A DNA stretch of 37,500 bases from Porphyridium purpureum. Its lineage: Eukaryota > Rhodophyta > Bangiophyceae > Porphyridiales > Porphyridiaceae. The first letter of the stretch is position 1; the number at the start of each line of letters is the position of its first letter. A program made the position numbers and the translations under genes. Of this stretch, positions 34,895 to 37,500 are shown in pieces. The notes under the pieces are model-generated. The model saw only the letters and a program-made list of their open reading frames with translations. It did not search any database and had not been told where the DNA came from. The stretch covers positions 1 through 37,500 of the forward strand of contig VRMN01000018.1 in assembly GCA_008690995.1 (NCBI GenBank), written 5' to 3'.

Positions 34895-37018
34895 CTAGAA
34901 GTCGCTTGACAAGAACGCGTGCAATTCGTCGAAAGTGTTGAACTCGTGTGTGAATCCTAGCGTGAGAATCTCCACACTTGACGGTGGCTTCATGGATACA
35001 CTGCTGCGCCCAGGAGGAATTAAGTTCAGCAGGCTGCGCGCACATTTCACCAAAACACGCCCAGACTCGACTTCGACGCCCTGTCCAGCAAATCGCTCGC
35101 TCTGCGCAGAAACGGCTTCGACTTGTACTGCCAAGTTCGCCGCCGGGATCGGAGTGAGTCCTACCTCGTGCTCGGCGTGAAATCCGGGACATCGAGCATC
35201 TCCGGAAATGCTCGGTGGATCGCAAAGGCCGCGTTTAGCGTGCTGTCCGAGCAGGTACTGCAGGGTCGCGCGTAAATACGCAGCTTCCATTAAAAGCAGC
35301 GCTCGCAGAACGGACAAATGAGCTCGCATATTACGCGCATACTCTATGCCTCCTCCCCCATGGTCCGGCGCGATGCGGAGAGATGCCGTGATCTGCACGC
35401 AGTGAGAAAGCGCAAGCACCATCTCATGCAGAGTCGACGCGTCGACAAGCGCAATGGACGCGTGTTGGTCCGCCCTAACTTTGGCCGTGTCGTAGGCTCG
35501 GTGGATCACAGCGCGCCGGGAGTAGACTTCGATCGAATAGTTGCCCTCCAGCACAGGGCACTTTTGCATGATGACTAGCCGGTGCACGAGGAGCATGGCA
35601 TAGTGCGCAATAAGCTTGACCATGTGCAACGCACCGGCTCGCGTAGGCCGCGGCACGGCACCTGGTTTCACACCTTTCCGCAGCGAGTGACTCAGCTGCT
35701 TTATATCGATCAGCAATTCTTCAATTGCCGTGCTCAGCGCACCTTGAGCTGAGTCTGCTCCCCGTAGCGGGCAGCACATTAAACACGCGTGCAAAACATA
35801 CAAGATGCGAAGACGTGCGCACAGTGAGTCAATATACGTGAAAAAGCGTCCAGGTAGCGCCTGCATGTGTGGCTTATCTGGCTCGCCCATCCTGCGAAAG
35901 GAGCGAGCGAATGCTCCCATCGACCACGCGCCGCCTCGGTCATCAATCACGAGCCTCCCAGCCGCCGTGATCGCCGCCCACACAGTAAACACGGTCGAGT
36001 TGGGTTCCAGTGCAGCAAGATGGATGATGCGCTCCCATGTCTGGTGCGAAGACTTGATGCTTGCGAGGCTGCGCTGCGTGTCCTGCGCTGCTTGGATGAG
36101 CTGAGAGATTGCATCCTCTCCCATCGCACCCAATATGCCGTCGTCCGACGCCTTGGGCGTCACAAAATACCACGGCGTCTGCGCAGATGAAGATGCAGAG
36201 CTAGAGTACTCACTCTCTGCCTCTGCATTCTCGGACCTCGTTGAGTTCGTCGACTTGATAGGCACCGGCGCTGCTACGGGTGATGAAGAAAGCTGCTGCT
36301 GCGAAGACCGTGTCGAATAATTACTTCCTCTGGTCGACAAGACGTTGTCGCGAGACCATAAGTCCTGGGCTGAAAGACTGCTTGTCGGGGCCAAAAATCC
36401 ATCTCGTGTAGAAGTCAGCATGAGAGTCTTTTGGTTCGCCTGGCTTGCCGATCTGGTGCTCTCTGTCTCTGGTGCGACGCGGGGCTTGAAAAGGTCCCGC
36501 AACTCGGACTCCGCGTTGTATGCACGATTCGGACGCGCGTCCGGGTTCAATTTCATTTCGCCGCGCGCTCGATTTGCGGCGAGTAGCTCTGCTTCGTTGC
36601 GGCCGGATGCCGAAGCTGAGACAGACGAACTAGGCACATCGTGATCCTTTGAGCGGTGATGGCGATGAGGGCGATGATGACGTTGATGACGATGATGATA
36701 TTGATCCTCGTGTTCCCTACTTGACGACGGCTTTGACTTTTGCGAATCAGCATGCCTTTGGTGATTGTTACCCGTGTCGAACAATACGGCGAGCTCGTTG
36801 CTCTTTTCTTTCTGCATTGCGGACACGGGCGCAGAGGCTGTGCCTGTGTTGGGCGCATTACCACGGACTGCCTTGCGCTTCTGACGAGTAGCTTCCCACT
36901 CTGACTCGTCTTTAGTGCTCTGACCGTCACCCGGTGACTTGGCTGACCTAATCACTGGGGATGATGAACTGCTTGCTCCCGCAAAGAGTTCGGCCAGTTG
37001 TTCAACTTGCCGATCCAT
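34895..37018 (-). CDS. Large protein of unknown function, low-complexity N-half and helical C-half
   Basis: 707 residues from ATG 37018 (MDRQVEQLAELFAG); the frame upstream has no conserved features and is rejected. The N-terminal 300 residues are Ser/Gln/Arg-rich and disordered, with a His-rich run (about 103-126). They carry a short motif three times: QLAELFAGA (8-16), ELAVLFDTG (75-83) and ELRDLFKPR (172-180). The C-terminal 400 residues are helical, with SQTPWYFVTP, TWERIIHLAALEP, FFTYIDSLCARLR and GNYSIEVYSRRAVIHRAYDT. The helical part recalls an ANTH-like membrane-adaptor domain in general layout, but I could not confirm any hallmark residue. No membrane segment. Convergent with the membrane protein, only 36 bp between stops. 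Confidence 0.6.
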   Translation of the reverse strand: MDRQVEQLAELFAGASSSSSPVIRSAKSPGDGQSTKDESEWEATRQKRKAVRGNAPNTGTASAPVSAMQKEKSNELAVLFDTGNNHQRHADSQKSKPSSSREHEDQYHHRHQRHHRPHRHHRSKDHDVPSSSVSASASGRNEAELLAANRARGEMKLNPDARPNRAYNAESELRDLFKPRVAPETESTRSASQANQKTLMLTSTRDGFLAPTSSLSAQDLWSRDNVLSTRGSNYSTRSSQQQLSSSPVAAPVPIKSTNSTRSENAEAESEYSSSASSSAQTPWYFVTPKASDDGILGAMGEDAISQLIQAAQDTQRSLASIKSSHQTWERIIHLAALEPNSTVFTVWAAITAAGRLVIDDRGGAWSMGAFARSFRRMGEPDKPHMQALPGRFFTYIDSLCARLRILYVLHACLMCCPLRGADSAQGALSTAIEELLIDIKQLSHSLRKGVKPGAVPRPTRAGALHMVKLIAHYAMLLVHRLVIMQKCPVLEGNYSIEVYSRRAVIHRAYDTAKVRADQHASIALVDASTLHEMVLALSHCVQITASLRIAPDHGGGGIEYARNMRAHLSVLRALLLMEAAYLRATLQYLLGQHAKRGLCDPPSISGDARCPGFHAEHEVGLTPIPAANLAVQVEAVSAQSERFAGQGVEVESGRVLVKCARSLLNLIPPGRSSVSMKPPSSVEILTLGFTHEFNTFDELHAFLSSDF

Positions 37019-37500
37019 GACGGGCGGGGACCGCGCCGACCCACAAAGTGAATTTTTCCGCCCGGCAGACAAAGAACAAACGCTCCAGAGTTTGCGCGCG
37101 CTAAAACGCCAAACCAACGACCGCGACCGTATAAAGCTCGTCTCCGGTGCCGAGTGGCGCGCGCCTTCGCCCAAATGTTCTCCACGCACACGTGCAGCGC
37201 TCCTGCTCCACGGTACAGTGAGCTGCGTGGTTGTGTTCAGCGGAATCAGAAAAGGGGACGGCGTTCTTGTTTTGGTGAGAGACTTGGCGAGGGGAACGGA
37301 CGTCAATGGACCATGCCATGAGCATCGCCACCGATCCGCGCTGTCTGATGCGCGAATCAGCTTTCATCATTCGTGCACTCCGAGTGCGCGTGGCTTGAGT
37401 CATCGACACTCTGTATCACTCCGGCGTGCGATCAAGCAGGGAACGCTCGAGCGTCCTACGCAGAGGCCGTGATGATGTTCCCTTGAGGAGCGGCCCGGTG
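37019..37500. other. Upstream region of the last gene, to window edge
   Basis: 482 bp, probably promoter of the minus-strand gene at 37018. Open frames on both strands show no motif. A plus-strand gene could begin beyond the edge. Confidence 0.4.

Noticed and set aside
35900-36700. ANTH/VHS domain in the large unknown protein
   Set aside because: Helical layout is similar but no lipid-binding or hallmark residues could be placed.

Overview
This is a nuclear contig from a compact, GC-rich, intron-poor eukaryote. Every host gene I recognise is a single uninterrupted reading frame with an ATG start. Cytochrome c1 carries a mitochondrial presequence, there is an ER-type ubiquitin-like membrane protein, and a Pol III tRNA gene lies between protein genes. 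A kinase resembling the thylakoid STN7/STN8 group, the dense LTR retrotransposons and a tRNA with an insert at a non-canonical site together point to a unicellular red alga (Porphyridium-like). That placement is inference from gene style, not from a marker gene.

Layout. Positions 1-17,470 are repeat-rich. They hold a Copia-type gag relic at the left edge, a dead Tc1/mariner element (about 1381-2703), an unclassified element bounded by inverted repeats (2815-3538), and two LTR retrotransposons that look whole. The first is a plus-strand Ty3/gypsy chromovirus (4307-11594) with almost identical 1.08-kb LTRs, a TTTT target duplication and a chromodomain. The second is a minus-strand Ty3/gypsy element (12027-17465) with a CTACT target duplication. 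Both carry heat-shock-element arrays upstream of the LTR TATA box, and both place the same A-AAA-AAC slippery heptamer at the gag/pol overlap.

Positions 17,471-37,500 are gene-dense. In order they are: MDR-family oxidoreductase (+), tRNA-Met with a T-loop insert (-), opine-dehydrogenase-like enzyme (+), RsuA/RluE-type pseudouridine synthase (-), HERP-like ubiquitin-domain membrane protein (+), C2H2 zinc-finger protein (-), cytochrome c1 (+), STN-like protein kinase (-), DUF1415 protein (+), pICln (-), isoaspartyl peptidase/asparaginase (+), a single-pass membrane protein of unknown function (+), and a large low-complexity protein of unknown function (-). Apart from one tandem pair, neighbours alternate strand. 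Genes are therefore paired through short divergent promoters (107-760 bp) and short convergent 3' ends (36-311 bp).

The gene set is housekeeping: respiration, RNA modification, snRNP/methylosome assembly, protein repair, ER stress, signalling. It does not form one pathway. The most interesting host signal is the tRNA-Met gene at 19889-19978. All its stems pair, it has an A box and a T6 terminator, but 16 extra nucleotides sit in the T loop, recalling the ectopic tRNA introns known from Cyanidioschyzon.
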